The notes: generated by a model not told the origin, from the letters alone. 64,000 nucleotides of DNA from Cycas panzhihuaensis (GCA_023213395.1 CM041465.1:53389741-53453740), one strand, 5' to 3'. Shown: positions 43,850 to 54,431, counted from the stretch's first letter. Numbers and translations are program-made.

Positions 43850-44328
43850 CTGTCCACATAAAAAACGATCAAAGTTAGCTTCATGTCAGTTATCATCACT
43901 CCTTACCCTCTCTCAAAACTCTCTCTGTCTGAGATTTGGGGCTCTTTTGGCCCTTCTATCTTTTTTCTCCTTTGCTATCTTCATACTGTGCTGAACTTAG
44001 TAGCACTGCTAAGTTTAGGTCAGGTCCCGCGGCGATCGGGTCCCATGGCAATGATTGCGGCACCGCAATCATTGTCGCGGTACAAATGATGATCCCCCAA
44101 AAGGGGGGATTTCTACCCCGTAAAACCAAAAAAAATCTTCCGGTGGACCGCGTGGGGCCCACTGGGACCAAGGCTCCCTAATGCCCAGGTCCCCGCCTCT
44201 TTCTGGGTCTGATTCAGACTTCGAGAGTCCTCTGATTGCCCGTAAGGGGCACTAAAATCACATAAAAACTACACAAACCAACAAAATTAAAACTTCAAAA
44301 TGGGTTAGGTTTAGTGACATCCACTTAC
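43850..44328 (-). other. E antisense gene, candidate intron 1
   Basis: The minus strand reads GATCCA|GTAAGTGG (donor at 44328) and TTTTTTATGTGGACAG|GCTGTC (acceptor at 43850), 479 bp. B has a matching interval of 499 bp with donor GATCTG|GTGAGTGG. Codon phase at the joint cannot be reconciled in these decayed copies, so this is less sure than intron 2. Confidence 0.5.
44049..44074. repeat. Perfect inverted repeat in candidate intron 1 of the E antisense gene
   Basis: CAATGATTGCGG (44049-44060) and CCGCAATCATTG (44063-44074) are perfect 12-bp arms around a 2-bp centre. A second near-palindrome, CTGAACTTAG and CTAAGTTTAG (about 43991-44018), lies just before it, and ATCCCCC-AAAA-GGGGGAT follows at about 44092. 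The cluster resembles the palindromes in the F LTR. Confidence 0.7.
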
Positions 44329-44453
44329 TGGATCTGGTCTCGCTGTCACCATCTCGTCCTACTGATCCCGCTGGCTCTCTCTGCTCTCCGATCTCTCCCT
44401 ACGTGCCTCCAAAGTTGGGCGGCGCTCTGCTACATAAGGGAATGGCTCTGGTT

Positions 44454-45097
44454 TGTTGAGAATAGAAGGTGCAACCCTCTAACAGCCACCAAGATCTATT
44501 ACTTTCTTACAACTAGTTACAGAAATGAAACATACAAATTACATGCAAGTTCTTAAAACTAGAGATTATACAGTAACAAGACAATGAAACCCAAACATCA
44601 CATGTGCACCTAATATAAGGTAGTAAAACCCTAGCAGTATGCTAGGGAAACATCCACACAGGAAAGGTATCAATCTTGATTGCTGCAGAATGGAGAAAAT
44701 AGTATATCACAAATACAGAGTACTCTCTGGAACAATAATCAGCTGCCGCCCTCTTCACAGTACATTGCATAACATTACAACATAATAAGAAAAGCCCTAA
44801 AACGGGCTACATGAGAGGACATCCAAGACCTAAAATCTCAATCATAGAATTTAGGGTATTTTTGTTGTACGACCCTGATTCTCTTTACACTTTGATAAGG
44901 TTTATATGGTTAATTTTTTAGGTCAGGGGCTATCGCCCCCGAACCCCCTCCTAGTAGGGGGCGTTATACTCCCCGCGCACCCCCGGCCAAGGGGGCCTCT
45001 CGCCCCCCTTGGAACCTCCCGAGAAAGATTAGGGGGGGAACTACGCCAAAAACAGGCCATAATTTTAGGCCTATAATTGTTGTCACAATACCTAACA
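44454..45097. mobile_element. Solo LTR, probably Ty1/copia type, in the E antisense leader
   Basis: The insertion begins TGTTGAGAATAG and ends CCTAACA, is 644 bp long, and is bounded by TGGTT on both sides (44449-44453 and 45098-45102). D has the empty site (GGCTCTGGTTTCTCATGAG, about 21842). TGTTGAG ends are typical of copia LTRs. The right half has G/C runs (GGGGGC...GCCCCC, about 44930-45030). No ORF with a domain. Confidence 0.78.
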
Positions 45098-45146
45098 TGG
45101 TTTCTCACAAGAGCCAGTGAAAATGAATCCATTTTCCATTTGATTT

Positions 45147-45155
45147 CCTTATATA
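45147..45155 (-). promoter_or_regulatory. TATA box of the E antisense gene
   Basis: The minus strand reads TATATAAGG, followed by GAAATCAAATGGAAAATG. The same nine bases are in D and B at the head of the antisense unit. Confidence 0.62.
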
Positions 45156-45656
45156 GGCGGGGGCCCCAACGGGCACTTCTCCCATTTTTTTGCTCCGCAA
45201 CAGCTGTTCGGACCATCCTCTTTCCCTAATTGCCTTTGCCTTTTGGCCCTGTCACCCGTTGTGCTCTCTTGACGCCTTTTTTGCACCTTTTCACAGGTGC
45301 ATTTATGGTGCTTCATTTTTGCACCTTTCCCTGGGTCCTTCCATCTCATTTTATGTGCCACTCCTGTGCATGCCTAAGTTTATACTCGTTTGGCTCGTTT
45401 CATCACCCTGGACTCGTTTCCGTAGTCCTTTCTCACTCTTGGGCCCCCCAAAGGGTATACTCCCCCATCCGGGGGCATGTTTCGCTTTCTGAAGTGACCT
45501 TTTAGCTCCCTAGGAGGCTTTTTCCTCCAACCACTCTCTGATGGTGATTAGACCGCTTGCTCTCACCCTGGGTAACCTCATTGCTAGGTCCTCCTACCTT
45601 TCACGACCACTTTCTGCTTGCCTTTCGAGTGTTGCTTTAATTATCTATTAACTACC
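45156..45656. other. E divergent region between antisense promoter and aRH
   Basis: No recognisable coding sequence on either strand. It aligns with 21906-22412 of D and 62666-63249 of B. Confidence 0.45.
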
Positions 45657-46097
45657 ATGGCTTTTGTGTCACCTATGTCCATCTACATCTTTACTGACGA
45701 CGGAAGCCGCGGTAATCCTGGACCTTTTGCCGCTGCATGGATTCTCCATAGCCCTTCTAGACATGACCTCCTATGCTCTGGGATCTTCCTCCCAGAGGCT
45801 ACTAACAATGAAGCTGAATATATAGCTGTTATTGAAGCCCTTACTGATGCTCTCTGTTTCCATCACGGATCCATCATTTTGCTTTGCGACTCTCAAGTTG
45901 TGGTGTCTCATCTCACCCAGGTTTACCAGGTGTGATGCCCTTACTTGAGGACTCTTGCTTTCATCGCCCGATCTCTCCTGACTTGCTTCTCTTTCGTCGA
46001 TATCCAGCATATCCCTCAGGCCCTCAACACTGAGGCAGATAGTCTCATTCACCTCATCCTTGAGCATCGCCTTCCTCTCCTTGCTGATCATCCCTGA
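45657..46097 (+). pseudogene. E archaeal-type RNase H (aRH), one nonsense codon
   Basis: Two in-frame starts are possible: ATG 45657 (MAFVSPMSIY) or ATG 45675 (MSIYIF), the latter matching D and B. All four catalytic acids are present: FTDDGSRGNPGP, ATNNEAEY, LLCDSQVVVSHL and ALNTEADSL. A TGA at 45933-45935 stands where D has CGA, a CpG transition. The remaining reading continues to the stop 46095-46097. Length about 140 residues, the normal size for a single RNase HI domain. It degrades RNA in hybrids. It is not part of the pol frame, which ends 4.4 kb upstream. Confidence 0.86.
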
Positions 46098-46502
46098 GGC
46101 TTGTTTGGCTGCCCTATCATCCAAGCCCCAGGTCGTCTTATACTTTGCTTTATGACCCGTTCGCACCTCTGAAACCTAGCCACTAATGAGGTTAAACTAT
46201 AGTGACTACTCACTATGCTTACTCCTTTACTTGATTATGCATGTCCTTTTGCATCTTTTGTGGTGGGGGTAGCCCCCCTGCCTTTTCCATTCTTCTAGTT
46301 AGTTTCCAGGTGGCTCATAGGCAGCCCCTATGTTGTCTCCACCGCCACTTTCGTATCCACGCATTCTGCCATGACACTCGTTGGCACCCTTGTCTACTAT
46401 TATGATCTTGATTGATATATCTATATACACATGTGCTATTGACAGTTGTGTTGCCAGCATTCATCATCACACCAGGCTTTCAAGCGGCGAGGCTCTGCTG
46501 CC
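46098..46502 (+). other. E 3' untranslated segment between aRH and polypurine tract
   Basis: It is non-coding. TAATGAGGTTAAACTATAG (about 46184-46202) is conserved with D and B. The last part aligns with D and with F 54300-54420. Confidence 0.5.
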
Positions 46503-46512
46503 AAGGGGGCAG
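46503..46512 (+). other. E polypurine tract
   Basis: AAGGGGGCAG abuts TGTTTCC of the 3' LTR. Confidence 0.78.
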
Positions 46513-47146
46513 TGTTTCCTAGCTTTCAGGAATGGATACAGAATTACTGACTTAGGTAAGTGTAGGTATGATTCTCACCTTATTATCGCTTTCTATTGAT
46601 GAGTGTTTGCTTACATGTCTGCATGTTTGTGGCCTTGTAGATGATTTTGTCTTCATCTACACTTATTTTAGCCTATGACGACTATAGCAGGAGCATACTC
46701 CCAGCAAGTGTGGCACCCTGGTGGCCACTCCACTTCCTGCATTCTGCCCTCCTTGCTCCAGGATCCACTTGGCTTGTGCCACCTCTGCCCGTGTGATGGC
46801 CTGTCATTATTTGGTTAACTTGCCACATCGTTGAATCCTATTTTTACTCCTTTTGGACCCGTTTGTTGGCTTGTTTACCCTCGAGTAGGTGTCTCAGCCC
46901 CTATTGGCCCTTTTTATCATCTGCCCATAGCCTAGATTGGCTGGCTGGGCTTGGCTTTGCCTCCGGGCGAATACCGTCGTGATTTTTGTAGTACCATAAA
47001 TTTTGCGGCAGTATGACTATTCTATTTTATTTTTTAAAATCCACCATGGCAATTTCACATTTATTGCGAAACTATCACGTGTCTCATGACTTAACTCATT
47101 GCCAGCCACGCCCTAACCACTCGCTTTAGGGTTTAGGTTAGGTACT
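46513..47146 (+). repeat. E 3' LTR, left part
   Basis: TGTTTCCTAGCTTTCAGG up to GGTACT, where F is inserted. The break falls in the TACTTAAG box of the promoter (compare 32386). The TSD GTACT is at 47142-47146. With 56955-59018 it makes a 2698-bp LTR, matching the 2709-bp 5' LTR. Confidence 0.9.
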
Positions 47147-49672
47147 TGTTTCCCGGCTATCGGGAATGGACTTGCGACACATCGACACAGGTTTGTGCAG
47201 GTATATGCCTTTACTTTGCTTGCTTATGATCATTTGCGATGGTGGGAATGGTTTGATTGACATGTGCCTGTCCATATGCACCTGTTTGATTGCTTGTTCA
47301 TTATGCATGTGCCTAACGGCACCTTTTAGCCTATGACGACTCACAGCGGGGGCATTCATTAGCGAATGCGACACCCCGTATGGCGTACGACCACTCACGA
47401 TGTCTCCATGGTCTTTCGGGATGCCTTTTCTAGCTTGTTTACTCGTGTTACCGCATGCCACTTATGTTGCAAACCCTTTCTAAGCCTGGTTTAACCCTTA
47501 GTTAGGTCTTTTTGCACCGCTTGAGTACTTGCCCATGGCCTAAAACTGCTCCTAACTAATGTATTTTGAGTTTAACTTATGATTTTACCTTAAAGACCTG
47601 ATTTCTCACTTTAATTTTCTATTTTTTGGGTTTCGGTTCGTGCGATAAATTAAGCTTGATGCTGCGAGTTCAGGCGGTACCGGTCGTCTGCGATAAACTT
47701 AGCAGATGCTAAGTTTATCGCTTGACTCGCTTAAAATTTAAAAGAAACACGCGATGCCGCGATTTTTCGGAATCGCGTGGCTCTAACGGTTGGGCGCGGG
47801 GGCCCCAGCGTTCACTTGCTTCACTCAAGACATAAAACCATTTTTTCATTCATTTGCTTGATTATTCACCTCACTTTTCAACTTTCCTAGAGCATTTTCT
47901 TCACAAAGAGACAAAGAACAAAAATAGTGATAGGAGACATCTTTCTACAGCTGTGGGACAGAGGCATCAAGGGCTGCTATTCGGAGATCACAGGGCCATT
48001 CTTTGCCCCCCTCACAGAGCCCCAATACAAGCATCCCTCCTCTTCACACACATTGAAAGCTTCCAAGAGGATTTTGCACCAAGAAAGATCATTGCACGGA
48101 GCCATTTCCATCTCATTTTCTTGCATGAGGCTCTACCATCTCTTACTCTTGCAAGGGACATGCTACATTCCTTCATAGGCATCTCTTGGACCGCTGCTCC
48201 AAGTTGCCAAGTGCCTACATGCACTCCTTCTTCACCATTAGAGGTATTTGGTGTCATTTCTTTGGTGTTTTTGCTTGCTTTTTTGTATTATTTTACTTGC
48301 AACTCTTTGCTTCCTTTTGTATATGTATTCTCTTGGTTTCCCCTTAGCCATTTGATGCAAGGAACCATAGTATTTGTGGCCTATTAGAGTGTTACCCAAG
48401 GATAGGCTTAGTTTCCCATTTTTTCTTCCACTCATCCTTCCTCTCCTATCCTTCTCTTTCGCCATTTCTTGGGCAAACCGGCATAAAGGGTTACACGAGG
48501 GTTTGAGGGAGATAGGCGGGGTTAGTCCCCATTGCCGTCCTACTCCCCAAGGGTTCCGTCCTTTTCCTCTCCCCTTTATCTCACTTTTGCTTAAGAAATA
48601 GGGCTAGAGAGGCTTTGGAGAATCGGTTGAGTGCTTACTTTGGCTTATGCTACTCGTTGCTCCATGATCCTCCTTGTTGCATGCTAGCATCATTTCCCTT
48701 ACATTCTGGAGACCTCTCGTGGGTGAGTTAGCCATCCCGAGGCTATACTCAACCCCATTCGGGGTGCGTTTGTGGTGTATGACCGCATGCACATCATATG
48801 ACGTTGGTTCTTTTATAGCATGATAGTGCTTAACTATGTCCTTTTAGCTTAGTTTGCTTTACTTGCAACATATATACATATATCTTTTGTATCTCGTAGC
48901 CCTCTTTCGAGAGGAGGGTATTCGCTTATTTGCTTGCGGGAGCGTTGAACAAAGGCGCATAGGGTCGACCCATTCTTGTCGGCGCTTGTTTGCACGTTCT
49001 CCCTTTTGTTTATGTCGCTTTGAGCTTTATTTTCTATCGTTTCAGATTTAGTTAGTGTTTATTTGCTTTGGGAGGTAAGTGATCCCCATCACCGCTTGCA
49101 ACCGACGTCGCGTGACACGAGGAGGACGACGGAGGAAGCGCAACTGGGCGGACACACTGCGTCTCAACCACCGGATCCGGTATTCTCCGCTCACCTTCCA
49201 TACTCTTTTTCGTGCTCTTACGTTTCTTTACACTTGCTTTAGTAGTTAAAGAACATAAGAAAAAGGGAAGAAATAACTATTTATTTTGTACTTGCTTTTT
49301 ACTCGCATTTGCTTTACTTGTACCTTTCTTTGCTATACCGCGTATTATGGTATTTGAGATCCTTTGACCGATCCCTCCTTAGCCGCTCTTGCATATATCT
49401 TACCGTGACACGTTTGGTTGGTTGCCCCTTCGTTGCCTTCTCAGTGCCTTGAGAAGTTGCGGCGTGCGAGGTTCCTTTTCCCTTCCCGGCCATCCGAAGG
49501 GTAGGAGGGTCTCGCCTTGCACGGCTACCTGGAAGCAACCAGGCACCTTGCGATCCGTGCAGCGCTCGGCCGCGGACGTCCGCGAGGTATGATCCTCGTT
49601 CTTTAGCCTATTAGCCCCGTGGTTTTGTGTCCTTCCCGCCAGCGTTGGATCATTGCCGTGGAGAGCGTTTCA
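47147..49672 (+). repeat. F 5' LTR
   Basis: TGTTTCCCGGCTATCGGG to AGCGTTTCA. TATA-like CATAAAACC is at 47831-47839. A donor-like GGTAAGT is at 49074-49080. Long stretches are identical to the 3' LTR, but short patches are scrambled. ORFs such as 47854-48387 have no domain and are not counted as genes. Confidence 0.93.
47690..47779 (+). promoter_or_regulatory. F U3 palindromes
   Basis: GCGATAAACTTAGC (47690-47703) and GCTAAGTTTATCGC (47708-47721) are perfect 14-bp arms with a 4-bp loop. CACGCGAT (47748-47755) and ATCGCGTG (47772-47779) form a second pair. TATA-like CATAAAACC follows about 50 bp later. The 3' LTR has a 28-bp perfect palindrome at 54968-54995. Confidence 0.7.
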
Positions 49673-49673
49673 T

Positions 49674-49694
49674 TGGCGACCATCTGGGACCGCC
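49674..49694 (+). other. F primer-binding site
   Basis: TGGCGACCATCTGGGACCGCC begins one base after the LTR. It is the least decayed PBS in the window and the best one to match against tRNA 3' ends. Confidence 0.78.
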
Positions 49695-49929
49695 AAGAAG
49701 GGAGCTAGATCCGCTTCCCTTCGTGTTGGTGCTCTTGCCTTTAGGTAGGCTCGCATTTTGTGTTTTGAGTTGGGCAACCCCCAACGGGTTTGCGATCTTT
49801 CCTTCCTTTTCCTTTTCGCTTTTCTAACAACGTCGCGGGCGTTGCATCGCGACGTTTTCGCAGCTTGGGTTTGCCGTTGTTAGAAGACCAATCGTCGCGT
49901 TTCATTCCATCGTCGAGCCCCGTTTCGCA

Positions 49930-52450
49930 ATGGAAGGTTACCGTCCGATTGGGCCTACCATGCCATGACTTCGGAACTCATGAGTTCCCTCGTCCGTCCG
50001 GAATCCACCCGTGAGGGCGAGGATTCCATCTATTACCACGATGACCATTTCCACCCAGAAGATTTTGAGCCTTCCACTCATGCAATGGAAGATCCGGCTA
50101 CTCGTGAGACCCGCCACCCCACCGGGCGAGCCTTACGAGGAGCCACTGAGGTCCCCTACCAAGTCCCTTCGACCTCGTATGGCTATGAGGATACCCCTCC
50201 GCCGACGCGGCCGAGGCGCTGCGAGTACTTTCGGCGGTCACGCCAACCGCCTCCTAGATGGTTAATCGGAGATGCTACGCAGCGTGGCGACTTCCTCATC
50301 CATGCCCACGTCATCTACGACGATTGATCGTCGCCGCGCACACACGTCCTATGCCGTGTCTACCCGGCTCTAAGGCGAGTGTTGCGCTGCTCCCTAGTCG
50401 TGGTCCCACTTCCTCGGGACCGGCAGCGCATCTTTCCCTCAACTCGGGGTTAGTATGCCTTGCTCAAACCAAGCGCGCGTGCCACCGCCGAGCGTGGCGC
50501 CGCGTTCCTAGTAGGCCTCGAGGCCACCGCTAGCGCCACTTGACCATGTAGGACCCACTCCCACGTATGTCCGAACCCGGTTGGTGGTCCTTCTCTTTAC
50601 GTGCCCCAGTGCTACCGTCACAACCTTGGGGCGGGCAAGGAAACCACCTCCTGCTATGGAGTGGACCCGTTGCACCCATATGGGGTCGCGCCACCTACGG
50701 GTGGCCCATATGGGCAAACCCGGTCCCTCACCCCTGTTCCAGCGTCGGTAGCGACTGCTGCTGCTTCACAAGACAAGGAGCGCCTCCTTTCCAACATCTA
50801 CCGCGGACCCCCTTCCCACAAGGGTGTTTCCTCAAGGAGGATGGGACCGACACCCCATCCGTTCCTTTGGGTTGTCGATCCCTTAGCCCGAGCAAGGACA
50901 CGTCCTTCGTGGACTATAGGTCGATGCCTCCGTCTGCTGAGGCGTTGAGGACTAACTTGCGCCTCACCCTCACGAAGTCCCCAAATTTGATGGGACTTCG
51001 TCGCGAGACCCAACCGAGCATGTGCGCTTTTTCCATGGCGTGCATTGACTATTGGGCCTACGACCACATCTTGATGAAGCTCTTCCGCGATCCTTGCAGG
51101 CGGCGCCCTCAAGTGGTTCTACTGCCTTAGGCCCATTCGATCTCCTCATTCCGGCCGCTAGTGGGCGAGTTCGTCAACTATTTTGACGTCAGCGCCCATT
51201 CGAGAGCGGAATGAAGGCGCTTTTGTCGCTCAAACAAGGCCACGATGAGATGAATCGTGACTTTGTGAGACGTTTTCACGACCTTCTTCATTCCACCAAG
51301 GCCACATTGCCTGAGGAGTTGAAGAGGATACATTTGTCAACGCACTTCGCCGAGGTGCATGTGGAAGTCCTCAAGATGGGGCAACCACGTGTGACTCGCC
51401 ATCTCGAGGTGTTTAGCTTTGAGGCTATTGAGATCCAAGCGGGTCTCAAGAAACCTCCCAAGCCCTCGCAACGTCATGGCGCCTCCTCCGGCAAGGAGAC
51501 CACACCTTCGCAGCCCGCTAGGACCACCTCTCACCCGTGAGAGGACCCTAGATCCCGCTTACGCCATTCGCTCATTCGAAGCACGATGAAGGAGCTTAAG
51601 CTCCGGCCTCCTTCGTCACCTACCTCCCATAGACACATCCACAGACTTCTCGTGCGATGCCCCCAAAGGGGCAACACCCGATCTTCCCAAGCAAGGAGGA
51701 TCGATCCTCCCTTGAGAAGAGGTGGTGTTCCATCCACGGGAGTGTTTCCATGACGATGCGCTGCGGGCACGGCACCCACGCGACGCCCGCCTCGCGACTC
51801 GTCCCTAGCGGAACATCGAGGCCTAACCTCGATCGACTGTTTATAGAGACCCGTTCCCCAAACATGGGGAGCGTGGTCGCGATGTTCAACAAAGATCTGT
51901 CGAATCGGGATAGGTCCCCCGATTCTCGCCCTTCGCATGGTAGAGGGAAGGGTGTGCGAAGGTCATCTTCCCCTTCGCACTCCCCTTACCGCCGTGCTCC
52001 ATCACCTTCACGGTCCCGCTACAAGGGAAAGAAGGTTGTCCAATTGCTTGAGACCACTCTGTTATATGCCTTAACCCGGTCCCAAGCTGCTAAAGAGGCA
52101 GCTGGTGCCTCTTCATCCACATCTCACCTTGATCCTCTTCCGGAAGCCGTTCCTCCGGAGATTCCTGCGCTTCCCAAGACTATTCCCGTCCGCCCAGGTC
52201 GATTCGACTTTAGGAGAGCCCTTACCCAACCCACAGGGAAGGGTAAGCCCTTTTCTATCGTTGACGAGCTCTACACCGTCGCTGCGGGAATGTCCTTGAT
52301 GGACGTCTTGAGAAGCTGCCCTGAGCAACGTGCTCTTCTTCTTGAAGCTCTTGGCCAACAAGATGCTTCCATCCATGCGATAGGTGCTACCTCCCATGGA
52401 CCACCTGTCATCTCCTTTGATCCTAGAGATCTCCCATCTCCCAGCAAGCG
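49930..52450 (+). pseudogene. F gag, many small frameshifts
   Basis: It starts at the conserved ATG (MEGY) and follows the E protein closely: EGEDSIYYHDDHFHPEDFEPSTHAMEDP (in parts), PSTSYGYEDTPP, GGPYGQ, MNRDFVRRFHDLLHSTKATLPEELKR, KKPPKPSQRH, CSIHGS, and an open basic/Ser tail (51657-52589) with TRSQAAKEAAGASSS, MSLMDVLRSCPEQRALLLEAL. Frame changes of one to three bases occur at CG-rich sites (near 49945, 50195, 51105, 51325, 51395 and 51745), while the flanking protein matches E well. No C-to-T stops are prominent. Either the copy was recently broken or the consensus is wrong. Confidence 0.85.
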
Positions 52451-53132
52451 GGAGAAGCTTTTGCATTACCCGTTCGTCATTACCATTGACACTCCTGATT
52501 GTATCGTAAAGAGGACCATTGTAGATAATGGCTCCTCGGTTAATGCTATACTGTCGTATGCTCAAGGAGCTAGGCATAGTAGCTCTTAGTCCATCCCTTG
52601 AAATGCCAAGGGTATGATGGGCGAGAAGTCCTCCTGGGCGATCTCCTATCCCTCACCTTAGGAGGGAAAACCGTTTGTCAAAGTTCTTTGTACTCGACAT
52701 CGATGTGGAGTACAACCTCTTGTTGGGCCGACCATGGCTCGACCAGATGGGAGCAGTGGGGGCAACTTAAATTTGTCCATGAAGGACAAGTTAAAGTTGT
52801 CGCCCGTGAGCCAATGCCGTCTCACACCTCTCATCCGACTGCCAGTTGTTTCGATGATGAAGATGGCGATCCCGAGGAGGTTACCCTTCCGTGGGACCTT
52901 TGTTTTGGAGACCGACCTTCATCAGTCGAGCCCTATGCCATGTCATGAGCCAAACCTAGTTAGGTTTGCCCCTATTGGCGTAGGTGGTTACGGTTACTTA
53001 GCCGCCATGAGTGATTTTGATTCGGATAGCGAGGGTTATGGGCCCTCTCCTCGACGTGTCACCCTGGTTTCGCGAGCACTTGGGGAATATCTCGATCGGA
53101 TATTCGCTCTTCCTCATTCTGATGGCTCTTGA
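52451..53132 (+). pseudogene. F protease and truncated linker
   Basis: DNGSSVNAI (about 52526) and VEYNLLLGRPWLDQMGA (about 52705-52755) mark the aspartic protease; frameshifts lie at about 52545, 52590 and 52755. The linker start FAPIGVGGYGYLAAMSDFDSDSE (52960-53030, in parts) is present, then it ends at a TGA (53130-53132). No RT follows. The protease would mature Gag in particles. Confidence 0.82.
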
Positions 53133-54431
53133 GCCACCGGGCCCTAAACCAGTCATCTATTTTACCTTCTCGGCCTCCCCGAGCGGTCCCACGTAGGCGC
53201 CCACGTCGGCGAGCCACTCATAGAGGCACTTCTTCTTCACGTTCTAGATCCTTACCCTGACTAGAGCCACTCCTACTGTATGCAACCTTGCCATGCGATC
53301 CGTCGCGTCTGGTCCGTTGCACTCATCTGATTCCGACCATAGTAAGTTTACTAGTAGGCCTGGCCACATTAGGCCTACTCTTCGTCACCTATCTCCTACC
53401 CTCAAGGTGACTACCCCTACCTTTATGGGGTCTCGACACCTCTTCCTCTCTTCTTGCTCAAACGAGCCTAAACTACCATTTTAAATTGTTCCCATTCCTC
53501 CCAACCACGGGTGGAATGGCAATTTAAGATGGATCCTCGCCCAAACGAGCCTAAACTACCATCTTAGATTGTCCCCATTCCTCCTAACTGCGGGTTGAAT
53601 GGCAATTTAAGGTGGATTTTTCTTCAGTTTCGCTTCCAGTTCCTCCTCATGAACCCGCGTCCCATGAGCTCTTGGGAACCTTTGTCTTCCTATTTTGGGC
53701 ATTCCCCAAATTAGACGACCACTGTGGAGTATCGTTACTCCCCCTTTCCATGCTTGTTGTTTCCTTTGCACATTCCGCTATGCTCCCTCGTGGACATGTA
53801 TGTCGCCCCATCCTCTAACCTCACACCTCTCGATCGCCTCTACTCACGGTGGATGTGTGTGCTCCTGTTAGACATATGGCCATACATGGAAGGAAACACC
53901 TGCATACTTTCAATAAGATATCTACAACAAAAAAATCTGCATATCTACACATTTGCATTTCTAAAACAAACAAATATCTACAGCATATGAACATTTACAA
54001 CATACAAAAATATCCATTTACGAAAATAAATCATGCATGCTACCTCTATCATACATGATACACACCATTTCATGTGGAGGCTTGTCTGGCCAGCCCGTGC
54101 CCAAGTCTCCGGTTGCTGTCGGTTAGATATGCTTGCTCTAAGTGCCGGATGCCCTCTTACTTCACGTTACACCTTGGTAACGGGGGCATCCCGTTCTTCT
54201 TGCTTACTTCAGTTTCCGCTCGATGTTTAGACGACGCGTGGCGACCCTCACGTTGTCCTCGTCTCTGCCGCCCCTTGTCCACGCGTTCGCCACGACACTT
54301 GCCCGCACCCTTGGACCACGTCTTTGCTCTTTATTGTTTATATATATATGCATGTGCTACTCATGTTTCTTGGTTGACAGCATTCGCCATCACATTACGC
54401 TCTCAAGCAGTGAGGCTCTGCGCCGAGGCGA
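53133..54431 (+). other. F residual internal region without pol
   Basis: 53133-53460 has Arg/Ser-rich linker remnants but no RT motif. The double hairpin follows (53461-53617). From 53618 to about 54060 the sequence aligns with the post-pol region of D and E, including A/T-rich ATATCTACAAC words. From about 54070 to 54421 it aligns with their aRH-to-PPT segment. A weak polypurine tract GCCGAGGCGA ends at 54431. Confidence 0.7.
53461..53617 (+). repeat. F post-pol hairpin, tandem duplicate (83-bp period)
   Basis: Copy 1 has arms CCATTTTAAATTG and CAATTTAAGATGG, and copy 2 CCATCTTAGATTG and CAATTTAAGGTGG. Each pairs 13 of 13 with G-U allowed. Both start AACGAGCCTAAACTACC. D and E have one copy. 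Confidence 0.78.

Larger units (their letters stand above)
42102..45155 (-). pseudogene. E antisense plant mobile domain (PMD) gene
   Basis: This is the most complete antisense unit. On the minus strand: TATATAAGG (45155-45147); exon 1 with MDSFSLAL and QSAAQLWRHVGRD (the reading crosses a copia-like solo LTR); candidate intron 1 (44328-43850); exon 2 with the PMD (43849-about 42940: TVDNHKNVGMAMLTYMEM, YVFHLPQVGDVTI, IRQILGVPV, MDWVTLIAANLIAQLDTI, LLQCWFFYHF, WKTRLRGTEDWAH); an acidic/Gly linker; intron 2 (42652-42543); exon 3 with LIEAMVREIFP, ALEAQGRAGGD and a coiled coil ending YDQLVAQMASR, stop TAG 42104-42102. A few stops are present. PMD (PF10536) proteins are nuclear; antisense ORFs here are known from Grande/RIRE2-like elements. 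Exon limits are inferred. Confidence 0.78.

Noticed and set aside
47854-48387. 177-codon ORF in the F 5' LTR, also seen in part in the 3' LTR (55036-55461)
   Set aside because: The repeat is there because the LTRs are copies of each other. No domain is recognisable, and indels between the two copies do not respect the frame.
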